A stretch of 17,940 bases of DNA, from positions 1 through 17,940 of the forward strand of contig CAZNSG010000300.1 of the NCBI GenBank assembly GCA_964575715.1, in the 5' to 3' direction. Below the pieces are notes generated by a model. That model had not been told where the DNA came from, searched no databases, and was given only the letters and a program-made list of their open reading frames with translations. Shown one piece after another: positions 1 to 6,969 of the stretch (positions are counted from its first letter, which is position 1; every line of letters starts with the position of its first letter). The position numbers and the translations under genes were made by a program. The DNA comes from PNAI01 sp964575715 (GTDB lineage Bacteria; Pseudomonadota; Alphaproteobacteria; Rhizobiales; Xanthobacteraceae).

Positions 1-123
1 TGGATCAATCATCGCAATGCCCACCCGAAACCCTTCATATGGACCGCAAAGGCCAAACCCATCATCCGCAAACACCGCCGCGCCACAATGGCCCTGGCTA
101 ATCTCGCCGCGGGATGCAAATGA
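1..123 (+). mobile_element. IS630-type transposase, C-terminal 40 codons
   Basis: Frame 1 is open from the first base to a TGA at 121-123. It ends in a segment containing HPKPFIWTAK, followed by a basic helix. The motif resembles the end of IS630/Tc1-mariner-type DDE transposases, where a phrase such as 'NPKPFIWTA' precedes the C-terminus. Only the tail is in the window, so catalytic residues and intactness cannot be judged. IS630 elements insert at TA dinucleotides, and the bases just after the stop contain TAGATAG, so the right end probably lies around 135-145. The left end and terminal repeat are outside the window. Whether the element is active is unknown. Confidence 0.7.
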
Positions 124-397
124 ATGAGTCAGAACACTAGATAGCCGAGCCGGCCCGGCCTTGTCCAAGCCCTTGTTGGTTAATCGTCTTTTGCGTTGAA
201 CAGCCCTTCCGGGCGGCGCGCCTTCGGATCGACGCAAAGTGCGAAAAGAATGCAGATCGGAGAACGACAGTGCAGTGCCGCATCCCTTTGGCCCGGCTTG
301 CTCGCGCAACTAAAAGCGGACATGCTTGGCGTGTGCAAGACAGATCGCGAGGTGGAACGCCAGTCAATTCATATTCTGCGCATTCGAAGGCAATTAC
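124..397. other. intergenic region, no supported gene
   Basis: About 270 bases lie between the transposase tail and the leader ORF. Open frames on both strands here have compositions and overlaps typical of chance, and none has a recognisable motif. The stretch probably holds the IS right end and the promoter for the leader ORF and protease, but I could not pick out a convincing -35/-10 pair. Confidence 0.5.
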
Positions 398-478
398 ATG
401 AAAAACATAATCAATTGCGGAATTGCACTTCCAGCTTGCGCGTTCTTGTTTACCCTTGGCGATGCTTGGCACCGGTAA
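398..478 (+). CDS. 26-aa leader-type small ORF before the protease
   Basis: ATG at 398 is preceded at 7 nt spacing by GAAGG (386-390), a good ribosome binding site. The ORF runs 26 codons to TAA at 476-478. The peptide begins MKN and continues as a hydrophobic stretch (IINCGIALPACAFLFTLG), so it resembles a short signal-peptide-like leader. Its stop overlaps the GGTAAGGAG that serves as ribosome binding site for the protease ATG at 492. This is a typical arrangement for translational coupling. It is in a different frame from the protease, so it is not simply an N-terminal extension. No family is recognised, and a chance ORF remains possible. Expression is inferred only from the start signals. 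Confidence 0.4.
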   Translation: MKNIINCGIALPACAFLFTLGDAWHR

Positions 479-491
479 GGAGACAGCCGTC

Positions 492-2738
492 ATGTCTTGT
501 CGAATCTTGTTGGTCGCGATTGTCGCGTTATTGGCGTCGATCTCATACAGCCATGCGCAAAATACTCCGTCCAAATCCGACCGGCTCAAGAAGCTGCTCG
601 ATGAAAAATTCATACCGCCGCCGTCAAAAAATCAGACGCCTCCAACCGTCGACAAGAAGGATCTCCATTGGATTGCCCCCAAAACCGCGCCGGCACCGGA
701 CCGTCAGGGACGATCGGCGCCGGCCCGCGATTTATCGAGTGCGTTCGATCTCGTCGTTAGCAATGCCAACACACGCATTTCGCCGCAGCGACTGACGGAT
801 CGTCGGAGCTCCGGCGGTTCGGTCGCGGGGAGGATGGATGTGGCGGAATCTGTCCTGCCGGACGTGCGCCCGCAGCTGCCATCGGTCTCGCAACATCTGC
901 AAATCGCTCAAGCCCCGGCCGCCAGTCGCAATAGTTATATCATTCAGCTGAAACCGAATTTCACCGAGCAGCAGCTCAAGGTGCTGCTGGCCAAATACAA
1001 TCTCACCATCACGAGCGGGCGATCGAGCTATTTTCTCCTGCGGGTGCAACGGAACGTGGCTGTGACTGGTTCGGGCGATGCCGAAAAGTTGAGCGATATT
1101 CTCAACCAGCAGATCATCAGGGATTTGCGCCGCGAACCGATTGTGGCGACTGCAACGGTGGACACAACGGTGACGAGACCGTCAGTCCCGCAATCGAGCA
1201 ATACGAAGGTGGAAAGAGACGGAACGGTTTATAACTGGAGCTGGAAGAACGACCCCACCAATGCACAGGGTACGGCCGGCTTGACCGCCAGCGTACCGAC
1301 GACGCAACTCGAAGGTAACTGGGGTTTGAAGGCGATCCGCTTGCCGCCGGTGTGGACCATCGTTGCACGATACCGCGAGGCCAAGCCCAATCTTGTCCGG
1401 CCGAAATTAGCGATCATCGACACCGGCTTTGCCAAGCACGAGGATCTCGCCATCAATCTACTGGACAGCCCAAATGTAGTAGGCGCTGGGCCGGTGGCGT
1501 CCAGTCTGTCCCCCAACTGCGTAACCGCCCACGGCAATCACGTCGCGGGAATCGCGGGAGCTGTTCACGGGAATGGATTGGGCATCGATGGCGTCATTCC
1601 GCAGGCCAAGATCGATGCGGTGCCGTGGTCGGATTTGTTGATAAAGAACGACGATCCCGGCGCAACAAGCGAGGAAACACGGACGACTTACTTTTCGCAA
1701 GCGCTGTTCGCCATCGTGAGCTATGTGGAGCGCTTTGCTCATAGCGATCTGCGCGTCGTCAACGTGAGCCTTGGCTATAATTTCGGTGCCCGGCCGGTCA
1801 CCGAGGGCGATCCCGAGAAGATCGCGGGTTTGAAGGACACCATCGAAGCGCAAGCGATCATGTTCGCATCGCTGGCGAAAAAACACGAAAATTCCATCCT
1901 GTTTGTTTCTGCCGCCGGCAACGATTCACGCGGCCGCGCAGCGCCATACGATGCAAAATGGTCTTCGCCCATCGTCTGGGCCGCCACGCAACTGCCGCCC
2001 TCGCGGCGGCCGAAGAATATTCTCATCGTCGAGGCATATGATCGCGGCGGACAACGCTTGGAAGATTCCAATATCGGCGGACATGTCGCCGCGCCAGGCG
2101 TCGACATCCTCAGCACGTTATGGCCGGGCGACAATGCCTACGGCGCGTGTCTGGGCACATCGATGGCATCTCCCCATGCGTCAGGACTTGCGACCCTGCT
2201 GTTCGAACTCGATCCCAGCAAGAAACCTGCCAAAATCGCCGCCATCATTAAGAGATCCGCCATCAAGCCATCGAAAGCACCGGATGCGCCGGTCGTGCAG
2301 GGAGCGCCTCGACTCGATGCGCTCGAAGCCGTGCTCAGGCTGTCACCAGACAATCTGACACGGCTTGCCGATTTCAATCGCGACGGCAAAGTCGATATTG
2401 ACGATTTGAAGATACTTGCCAAGCAGATGGCCGTGTTTGCTGACAACCGCGCGAACGGCACGGCGTTTACCGAGGATTTGAATGGCGACGGCGTTGTCGA
2501 TGGCCATGAATGCAATTGGCCGCTGGTCGATCTCAACGGCAGCGGCACCGCGTCGTTGGCGCTGACAGACGCGAAATTGGTGCGGGGCATGTATCGCACC
2601 GACTTGGACGTCATGGCGCTGGCGTGGACCGACAAGATCAAGGATTTCAAGACGGCGTTAATGGAAACCGGACTTGATGCCGCGTTGCAATCCGCCGAAG
2701 CAGCGCCGATGGCGGTTACCTCGCGGGGATGCCACTAA
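492..2738 (+). CDS. Secreted subtilisin-like (S8) serine protease with C-terminal EF-hand/dockerin-like repeats
   Basis: A 748-aa exported peptidase. The ATG at 492 has an AAGGAG site (476-481) and opens a clear signal peptide (residues 1-22, ending SYSHA). A longer frame from TTG 423 would spoil this signal. Residues about 148-235 (from SYIIQL) resemble an I9-type propeptide or intramolecular chaperone. The catalytic domain has Asp310 (IIDTG), His347 in HGNHVAG (the family usually has HGTHVAG), oxyanion Asn477 (SAAGND) and Ser557 (GTSMASPH). The C-terminus carries calcium-loop sequences starting at Asp627 (DFNRDGKVDIDD), Asp662 (DLNGDGVVDG) and a degenerate one at 680, as in EF-hands or dockerins. 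It converges on recJ with only 12 bases between the stop codons and no visible terminator. No secretion system or inhibitor gene adjoins. Protease class is certain; the substrate is unknown. Confidence 0.93.
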   Translation: MSCRILLVAIVALLASISYSHAQNTPSKSDRLKKLLDEKFIPPPSKNQTPPTVDKKDLHWIAPKTAPAPDRQGRSAPARDLSSAFDLVVSNANTRISPQRLTDRRSSGGSVAGRMDVAESVLPDVRPQLPSVSQHLQIAQAPAASRNSYIIQLKPNFTEQQLKVLLAKYNLTITSGRSSYFLLRVQRNVAVTGSGDAEKLSDILNQQIIRDLRREPIVATATVDTTVTRPSVPQSSNTKVERDGTVYNWSWKNDPTNAQGTAGLTASVPTTQLEGNWGLKAIRLPPVWTIVARYREAKPNLVRPKLAIIDTGFAKHEDLAINLLDSPNVVGAGPVASSLSPNCVTAHGNHVAGIAGAVHGNGLGIDGVIPQAKIDAVPWSDLLIKNDDPGATSEETRTTYFSQALFAIVSYVERFAHSDLRVVNVSLGYNFGARPVTEGDPEKIAGLKDTIEAQAIMFASLAKKHENSILFVSAAGNDSRGRAAPYDAKWSSPIVWAATQLPPSRRPKNILIVEAYDRGGQRLEDSNIGGHVAAPGVDILSTLWPGDNAYGACLGTSMASPHASGLATLLFELDPSKKPAKIAAIIKRSAIKPSKAPDAPVVQGAPRLDALEAVLRLSPDNLTRLADFNRDGKVDIDDLKILAKQMAVFADNRANGTAFTEDLNGDGVVDGHECNWPLVDLNGSGTASLALTDAKLVRGMYRTDLDVMALAWTDKIKDFKTALMETGLDAALQSAEAAPMAVTSRGCH

Positions 2739-2750
2739 GATCGCGAAGGT

Positions 2751-4658
2751 TCAACCGATGCGCGCCTGCCCTGGATCGGTCGGCGCAAGATCGAGCAGAC
2801 GGAGCTGTACGCGCTCGGTGCCGTTCCAGCGATCAATGACGAGCGTGCCGGCGGCATGGACCGATTGACCGCGGTTTTGCAAAAGAGCGTGGCCGAGCGG
2901 CTGATTTAATGCGCGAAAAGCAATGGCATTGATGATCGACCCGTCGCCGGAGCGCAAGCGCGCGCGAACATGTGCCTGGCCGACTTCGTCCGCATAGACA
3001 AGCGTATGCGACGGCAATGCGATGACCGGTTCCGGATTGCCCGCACCGAATGGCCCGGCGCGCGCCATCCCAGCAATCAACGCCGCATTGGCGCCACCAG
3101 CGGTTACGGCGCCATCGATCAAGAGCGCGTCGTCTTGCCGCGCGGCTTCGACCGCGCCGGCAAGCTGCTCCTCGAGAAAGGCGCGGAACCCGGCAAGCGC
3201 AGCGTGCTTGAGCGTCACACCGGCCGCCATGGCGTGACCGCCGCCTTTGAGCAAGAGACCGGCGGCAACCGCGCGCCGCACCACAGCGCCGAGATCAACG
3301 CCGGCAATCGAGCGTCCCGAGCCAGTACCAAGCCCCCCCGGTTCAAGCGCGATGGCAAAAGCCGGCCGGCCGTAACGCTCTTTGAGCCGCGCGGCGATCA
3401 GTCCGACCACGCCCGGGTGCCAGCCCGCCGCGGCCGTGACTACCACCGCGCCTTTCTCCTCAAGCCCGAGTGCCGCCATCGCCTCGGCTTCCGCTTCGGC
3501 GAGCATGGCCTGTTCGATCACCTGACGCTCGCGATTGAGGCGGTCGAGCTCGACGGCCATGCGCGCTGCCACGGTTGGGTCATCCTCGAGCAAGAGCCGC
3601 GCGCCGAGATCGGCACGGCCGATGCGGCCGCCGGCATTGATGCGCGGCCCGAGCAGAAAACCGAGATGCCATGGCTCGGGCGGGCCGGAAAGCCGCGCGG
3701 CATCCATGAGCGCGGTCAAACCCACGTTCTCGCGCCGGCGCATGGTGATGAGACCCTTGGCGACGAAGGCGCGGTTTAATCCCTTGAGCGGAACCACGTC
3801 AGCGACGGTGCCGAGCGCGACAATGTCAAGTAAGTCCAACAGATCCGGCTCGGGCCGGGCACTCGCCGCGCTGGCGCGCTGGCCCGCTGCGCCAGCGAAG
3901 CGTGGCGAGCGCAGCGGGTCGATCCAGAAGCCGCGGGTGCGCAATGCGCGGTTGGCGGCGACCAGTGTGAGAAAGACCAGCCCGACGGCGGCGAGATGGC
4001 CGAGCTTGGAGAGGTCATCGAGCCGGTTTGGATTGACAACCAAAGCGTCCGGCAGACGCTCGTCGGCCTGATGGTGGTCAATGACAATGACGTCAAGTCC
4101 AAGCCGGCGCGCTTCGGCCAGCGGCTCGAGGCTGGTGGTGCCGCAATCGACGGTGATCAGCAGCTTGGCGCCCTGTTCGGCCAGCGTACGAATGGCCTCA
4201 ACGTTCGGGCCATAACCTTCGAAGATGCGGTCGGGTATGTAGACGATCGGATCGAGGCCGCAGCGGCGCAGAAAGCGCGCCAGCAGCGCCGATGCGGTCG
4301 CGCCATCGACGTCGTAATCGCCGAAGATCGCGATGCTCTCGCCGCGCACGGCGGCATCGGCGATACGCGCGGCCGCCTCTGCCATGGCGGTGACGACATG
4401 CGGGTCGGGCATCAGGCGCTTGAGTGTCGGATCGAGAAAGCCCTCGACCTCGTGCGGCTCGACGCCTCGGCCGGCGAGGATGCGCGCGAGCAGCTCGGGG
4501 ATATCGTGCTGTTGCGCAATCGCGAGCGCGCGCGCAACGCCGCGCTCATCGAGCCGGTCGCGCCAGGCGCGGCCGCGGGCGGAACGCGCAACGTCGAGAA
4601 AAAGCCGCGTTCCCGCTTTTGGCGCTGTTGCCAAGGCGAACGTCATGGTGCCCGTCAC
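2751..4658 (-). CDS. recJ: Single-stranded-DNA-specific exonuclease RecJ
   Basis: RecJ degrades single-stranded DNA 5' to 3' in RecF-pathway recombination, mismatch repair and fork processing, in the cytoplasm. The 635-residue frame shows the DHH phosphoesterase motifs: GDYDVDG (113-119), DCGTTS from 171, DHH (194-196), GTVADVVPL (283-291) and GPRINAGGRIG (337-347). The DHHA1 part has GWHPGVVGL from 412 and GGGHAMAAG (472-480). The C-terminal OB-like region follows. The longest start is GTG 4658; ATG 4646, four codons in, is equally plausible, and neither has a strong ribosome binding site. It is last in a minus-strand series after glpX (86-base gap). Oddly, residues about 247-273 form an Ala/Arg/Ser-rich insert encoded by a DNA palindrome (3883-3918). 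Confidence 0.97.
   Translation of the reverse strand: MTGTMTFALATAPKAGTRLFLDVARSARGRAWRDRLDERGVARALAIAQQHDIPELLARILAGRGVEPHEVEGFLDPTLKRLMPDPHVVTAMAEAAARIADAAVRGESIAIFGDYDVDGATASALLARFLRRCGLDPIVYIPDRIFEGYGPNVEAIRTLAEQGAKLLITVDCGTTSLEPLAEARRLGLDVIVIDHHQADERLPDALVVNPNRLDDLSKLGHLAAVGLVFLTLVAANRALRTRGFWIDPLRSPRFAGAAGQRASAASARPEPDLLDLLDIVALGTVADVVPLKGLNRAFVAKGLITMRRRENVGLTALMDAARLSGPPEPWHLGFLLGPRINAGGRIGRADLGARLLLEDDPTVAARMAVELDRLNRERQVIEQAMLAEAEAEAMAALGLEEKGAVVVTAAAGWHPGVVGLIAARLKERYGRPAFAIALEPGGLGTGSGRSIAGVDLGAVVRRAVAAGLLLKGGGHAMAAGVTLKHAALAGFRAFLEEQLAGAVEAARQDDALLIDGAVTAGGANAALIAGMARAGPFGAGNPEPVIALPSHTLVYADEVGQAHVRARLRSGDGSIINAIAFRALNQPLGHALLQNRGQSVHAAGTLVIDRWNGTERVQLRLLDLAPTDPGQARIG
3883..3918. 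repeat. palindrome inside recJ (10-bp arms)
   Basis: CCCGCTGCGC (3883-3892) is the exact reverse complement of GCGCAGCGGG (3909-3918), with a 16-base loop. A second overlapping pair, CTGGCGC (3871-3877) and GCGCCAG (3889-3895), shares its left part. It is read in frame through RecJ and encodes part of a low-complexity Ala/Arg/Ser segment between conserved motifs. It looks like a REP-type palindrome tolerated in a surface loop. Confidence 0.6.
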
Positions 4659-4744
4659 GAATAGGGTTCAGAGAATTTTGCCATCATGCCGTAAACCGCC
4701 GCATCCTGTCGAGCAGGCTTGTATGCTGTCAATGAAAGCAATCT

Positions 4745-5740
4745 CTAATCGAGATGGAACTTCTCGAACTGCCGGTGTTCGGCCTTGATCCAGCGCACGG
4801 TGCCGGTGATCGAGCGCATGATAACCGTATCGGTCTCGATCACGTTATGGCGGAATTTTACGCCGCGCAGCATGGCGCCGTCGGTCACGCCGGTGGCCGC
4901 GAACAGGCAGTCGCCCCGCACCATGTCTTCGATTTGATAAATCTTGCGTGGGTCCTTGATGCCCATTTTTGCCGCCCGCACGCGTCGCTCATCGGTGTCG
5001 AGCACCAGCCGGCATTGCATCTGGCCGCCAATGCAGCGCAGCGCCGCCGCCGCCAGCACGCCTTCGGGCGCGCCGCCGATCCCCAGATAAATATCGATGC
5101 CGGTGGCTTCCGGCTCGGCGGTGTGAATGACGCCCGCCACGTCGCCGTCGGTAATCAGGCACACCGCCGCGCCGGCCTTGCGCACGGCGGCGATGGCGTC
5201 GGCATGACGCGGACGGTCGAGCAGAAGGGCGGTGATTTCTTCCGGTTTGACGCCCTTGGCCTTGGCGAGCTTGCGGATATTTTCGTCGGCCGGCGCGTCG
5301 AGATCGATGATGCCCTTCGGATAGCCGGGGCCGATGGCGATCTTGTCCATGTAGACATCGGGCGCATGCAAGAGCGTGCCCGCCTCAGCCATGGCGACGG
5401 TGGCGATCGCGCCCGGCATGTTCTTGGCGCAAAGCGTCGTGCCTTCGAGCGGATCGACGGCGATATCGACCTTGGGGCCTTTCTTGGTGCCGACCTTTTC
5501 GCCGATGAACAGCATGGGCGCCTCGTCGAGTTCGCCCTCCCCGATCACCACGGTGCCGTCAATCGGCAGATTGTTGAGCTCACGCCGCATGGCATCGACG
5601 GCGGCCTGATCGGCGGCCTTCTCGTTGCCGCGGCCGCGCAGCCGCGCCGCCGATACCGCCGCCCGCTCGGTCACGCGCACGATTTCGAGCGAGAGAATGC
5701 GTTCCAGCATCTGGTGCGGCTGGATGGTGATCGATGACAT
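4745..5740 (-). CDS. glpX: Class II fructose-1,6-bisphosphatase GlpX
   Basis: This cytoplasmic enzyme hydrolyses fructose 1,6-bisphosphate to fructose 6-phosphate in gluconeogenesis. In Calvin-cycle bacteria related enzymes also act on sedoheptulose bisphosphate. The 331-residue protein has the normal family length. Metal/phosphate motifs include GEGELDEAPML (67-77) and DPLEGT (96-101), with ITDGDVAG near 196-203 and a glycine-rich GIGGAPEGVLAAAALRCIGG stretch from 220. ATG 5740 is preceded by AAGGGGG at suitable spacing. It lies between an accessory gene and recJ on the same strand. In the ancestral order it probably followed hom directly. Upstream is one copy of a 55-bp palindromic repeat, which may lie in the transcript leader. 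Confidence 0.96.
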   Translation of the reverse strand: MSSITIQPHQMLERILSLEIVRVTERAAVSAARLRGRGNEKAADQAAVDAMRRELNNLPIDGTVVIGEGELDEAPMLFIGEKVGTKKGPKVDIAVDPLEGTTLCAKNMPGAIATVAMAEAGTLLHAPDVYMDKIAIGPGYPKGIIDLDAPADENIRKLAKAKGVKPEEITALLLDRPRHADAIAAVRKAGAAVCLITDGDVAGVIHTAEPEATGIDIYLGIGGAPEGVLAAAALRCIGGQMQCRLVLDTDERRVRAAKMGIKDPRKIYQIEDMVRGDCLFAATGVTDGAMLRGVKFRHNVIETDTVIMRSITGTVRWIKAEHRQFEKFHLD

Positions 5741-5757
5741 CGTGTTGGCCCCCTTTA

Positions 5758-5812
5758 GTAATCCGCCATTTCCCCATGAGCCGGCGGGTTACGCCTTCGG
5801 CTAACCCGCCCT
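5758..5812. repeat. 55-bp palindromic repeat, copy 1
   Basis: This 55-base element matches 6757-6811 at 51 of 55 positions, in the same orientation. Its core is a hairpin: GGCGGGTTA and TAACCCGCC are exact reverse complements around GCC-TTC-GGC, so the stem continues inwards after one unpaired base. It resembles REP-like repeats seen widely in Bradyrhizobium relatives. It sits between the glpX start and the stop of the accessory gene, downstream of that gene, and could also act as a transcript-end stabiliser. Confidence 0.85.
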
Positions 5813-5823
5813 ACGTGCTACGC

Positions 5824-6672
5824 TTACTGAAATTGCTTCTCAAGCACGGCCATCATACCCGGAGAATCGATGCCCATACGGCGAATGCCTTCCGCGAAGA
5901 CTGCTCGGCCCAACTCGGTGCACTCGTAGGTGAGGATGTCTGCGCTCGTTGAATCCTTTATTTGCTCATATTTCTCAGGTGTGAACGTCAGATAGGAGGT
6001 CCGAACTGCTCCGAGTTCCAACAGACGCTGGATCGCAGCAGCACGAGATGCATTTCCAAGGGCTTGACCCATTGTTTTCATTTTTGGATGGGCTATTCCC
6101 TTGCCAGATTGAGACTCCGCAAGCAGCCACCAACTCGGTAAATCAAGCGATTCCGCAGCCTTTCCCACCGCCAAGTTCCGCCGCAAATCCAATTCGCGCA
6201 ACACTGCAATGATGCTATTGGAAATGAGCGACCTTGCTTCGTCAGGTCTCTCATCTGGCGAGTAGGTGTTCACGCGGACGTTGGCAACATCGAAAAGCAA
6301 AGGATCGTTATCCGACCGAAACAGAAGATTCTCCTCCGGAAGGCGTATCGCGTGGGCGATCCCAACTTCGTACATTACGTTTGCGTTTCGAATTGGTCGC
6401 TCGTCTAGATATCCAATTGTCGTGACATCCGCGAGAAATAGCCTGGACGTGCCTATACCAGAAAGTATCTCGGTTAAGATCGAGTCACTGATGCGCCGAG
6501 TGTCGACTCGCACCGGCTTAAGTTTCTTGCCATTCACAAGCATACCACTTATCCCCGGGATAATAACTTCAGTCCACCGCTTTTCGAAGTGTTGGTCGAA
6601 GCTCATGGCAACGAACACGGTCTCTTCACGTGGAAACGGCGGAAACAGACCGAAGTAATTTGCAGGATACAT
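5824..6672 (-). CDS. Accessory protein with nucleoside-deoxyribosyltransferase/TIR-like domain
   Basis: A 282-aa cytoplasmic protein without signal peptide or membrane segment. Residues about 17-140 read as a Rossmann-type domain: ETVFVAMSFD (17-26), then SRLFLADVTT (76-85) and NANVMYEVGIAHA (96-108), then DPLLFDVANVRVNTY. This order (VFVAMSF, ADVT, NVMYEVG.AHA) is like the nucleoside 2-deoxyribosyltransferase/TIR-like superfamily, with Glu102 in the place of the catalytic glutamate. Such domains cleave N-glycosidic bonds of nucleosides or NAD and occur in several immune proteins. Activity here is inferred. Residues about 165-282 match nothing I know; they are helical and may be a winged-helix module. 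ATG 6672 has GGAG/AGGA upstream. Composition is unlike the neighbours: sampled 60-base lines hold 26 (6361-6420) and 29 (6181-6240) G+C, against 43 in glpX (5041-5100). It separates hom from glpX and is flanked by 55-bp repeats. Confidence 0.8.
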   Translation of the reverse strand: MYPANYFGLFPPFPREETVFVAMSFDQHFEKRWTEVIIPGISGMLVNGKKLKPVRVDTRRISDSILTEILSGIGTSRLFLADVTTIGYLDERPIRNANVMYEVGIAHAIRLPEENLLFRSDNDPLLFDVANVRVNTYSPDERPDEARSLISNSIIAVLRELDLRRNLAVGKAAESLDLPSWWLLAESQSGKGIAHPKMKTMGQALGNASRAAAIQRLLELGAVRTSYLTFTPEKYEQIKDSTSADILTYECTELGRAVFAEGIRRMGIDSPGMMAVLEKQFQ

Positions 6673-6704
6673 GTTCCTACTCCATTCTCAGCCCGTTACA
6701 GAAG

Positions 6705-6766
6705 GGCGGATTAGCCCTCGGGTCCGCGCTTCGCGCGGCCCAAGGGTAAACTCCGCGTAATCCGCC
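6705..6766. repeat. nested palindromic element upstream of the accessory gene
   Basis: GGCGGATTA (6705-6713) is the reverse complement of TAATCCGCC (6758-6766). Inside, around 6714-6747, CCCT..AGGG encloses a hairpin GGG(T)CCGCGC-TTC-GCGCGGCCC with one bulged base. Its right arm is the first part of repeat copy 2, so two palindromic elements are fused here. It lies just upstream of the accessory gene's start codon. Confidence 0.75.
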
Positions 6767-6811
6767 ATTTCCCCATGAACCGGCGGGTTACGCTTTCGGA
6801 TAATCCGCCCT
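6757..6811. repeat. 55-bp palindromic repeat, copy 2
   Basis: This is the direct-repeat partner of 5758-5812, with four substitutions. Two fall in the stem or loop (CGGATAATCC for CGGCTAACCC), so its hairpin is weaker than in copy 1. Together the copies bracket the accessory gene, as expected if a gene moved into, or between, members of a repeat family. Confidence 0.85.
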
Positions 6812-6828
6812 TGAAATAGCGCAATCGG

Positions 6829-6926
6829 CCTCATGGTGAGGAGCGCAGCGAAGCTGCGCGTCTCGAACCATGTGGCCGCCCGCATCCTTCGAGACGCGTC
6901 GCTGCGCGACGCTCCTCTGGATGAGG
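6829..6926. repeat. 98-bp inverted-repeat element (two 44-bp arms)
   Basis: The left arm 6829-6872 (begins CCTCATGGTGAGGAGCGC) and the reverse complement of 6883-6926 (begins CCTCATCCAGAGGAGCG) align along their whole length with a few mismatches. Each arm also folds on itself (GCGCAG..CTGCGC in the left, GTCGC..GCGAC in the right). This is the form of BIME-like mosaics familiar in Bradyrhizobium genomes. It lies between the stop of hom and the start of the accessory gene, a 297-base gap that these repeats almost fill. Confidence 0.8.
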
Positions 6927-6969
6927 GCGGAGCAGACATTTCGCCGCGAGTTAATGGTTGCTACGTGCT

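Noticed and set aside
423..491. Protease start at TTG 423
   Set aside because: It places 23 residues before a clear signal peptide, while ATG 492 has a proper ribosome binding site.
4754..5737. Long plus-strand open frame opposite glpX
   Set aside because: It is the antisense shadow of a well-supported GC-rich gene and has no family motif.
6829..6926. CRISPR array or attachment site
   Set aside because: There are only two arms, they are inverted, and no regular spacers exist. It reads as a BIME-like palindromic element.
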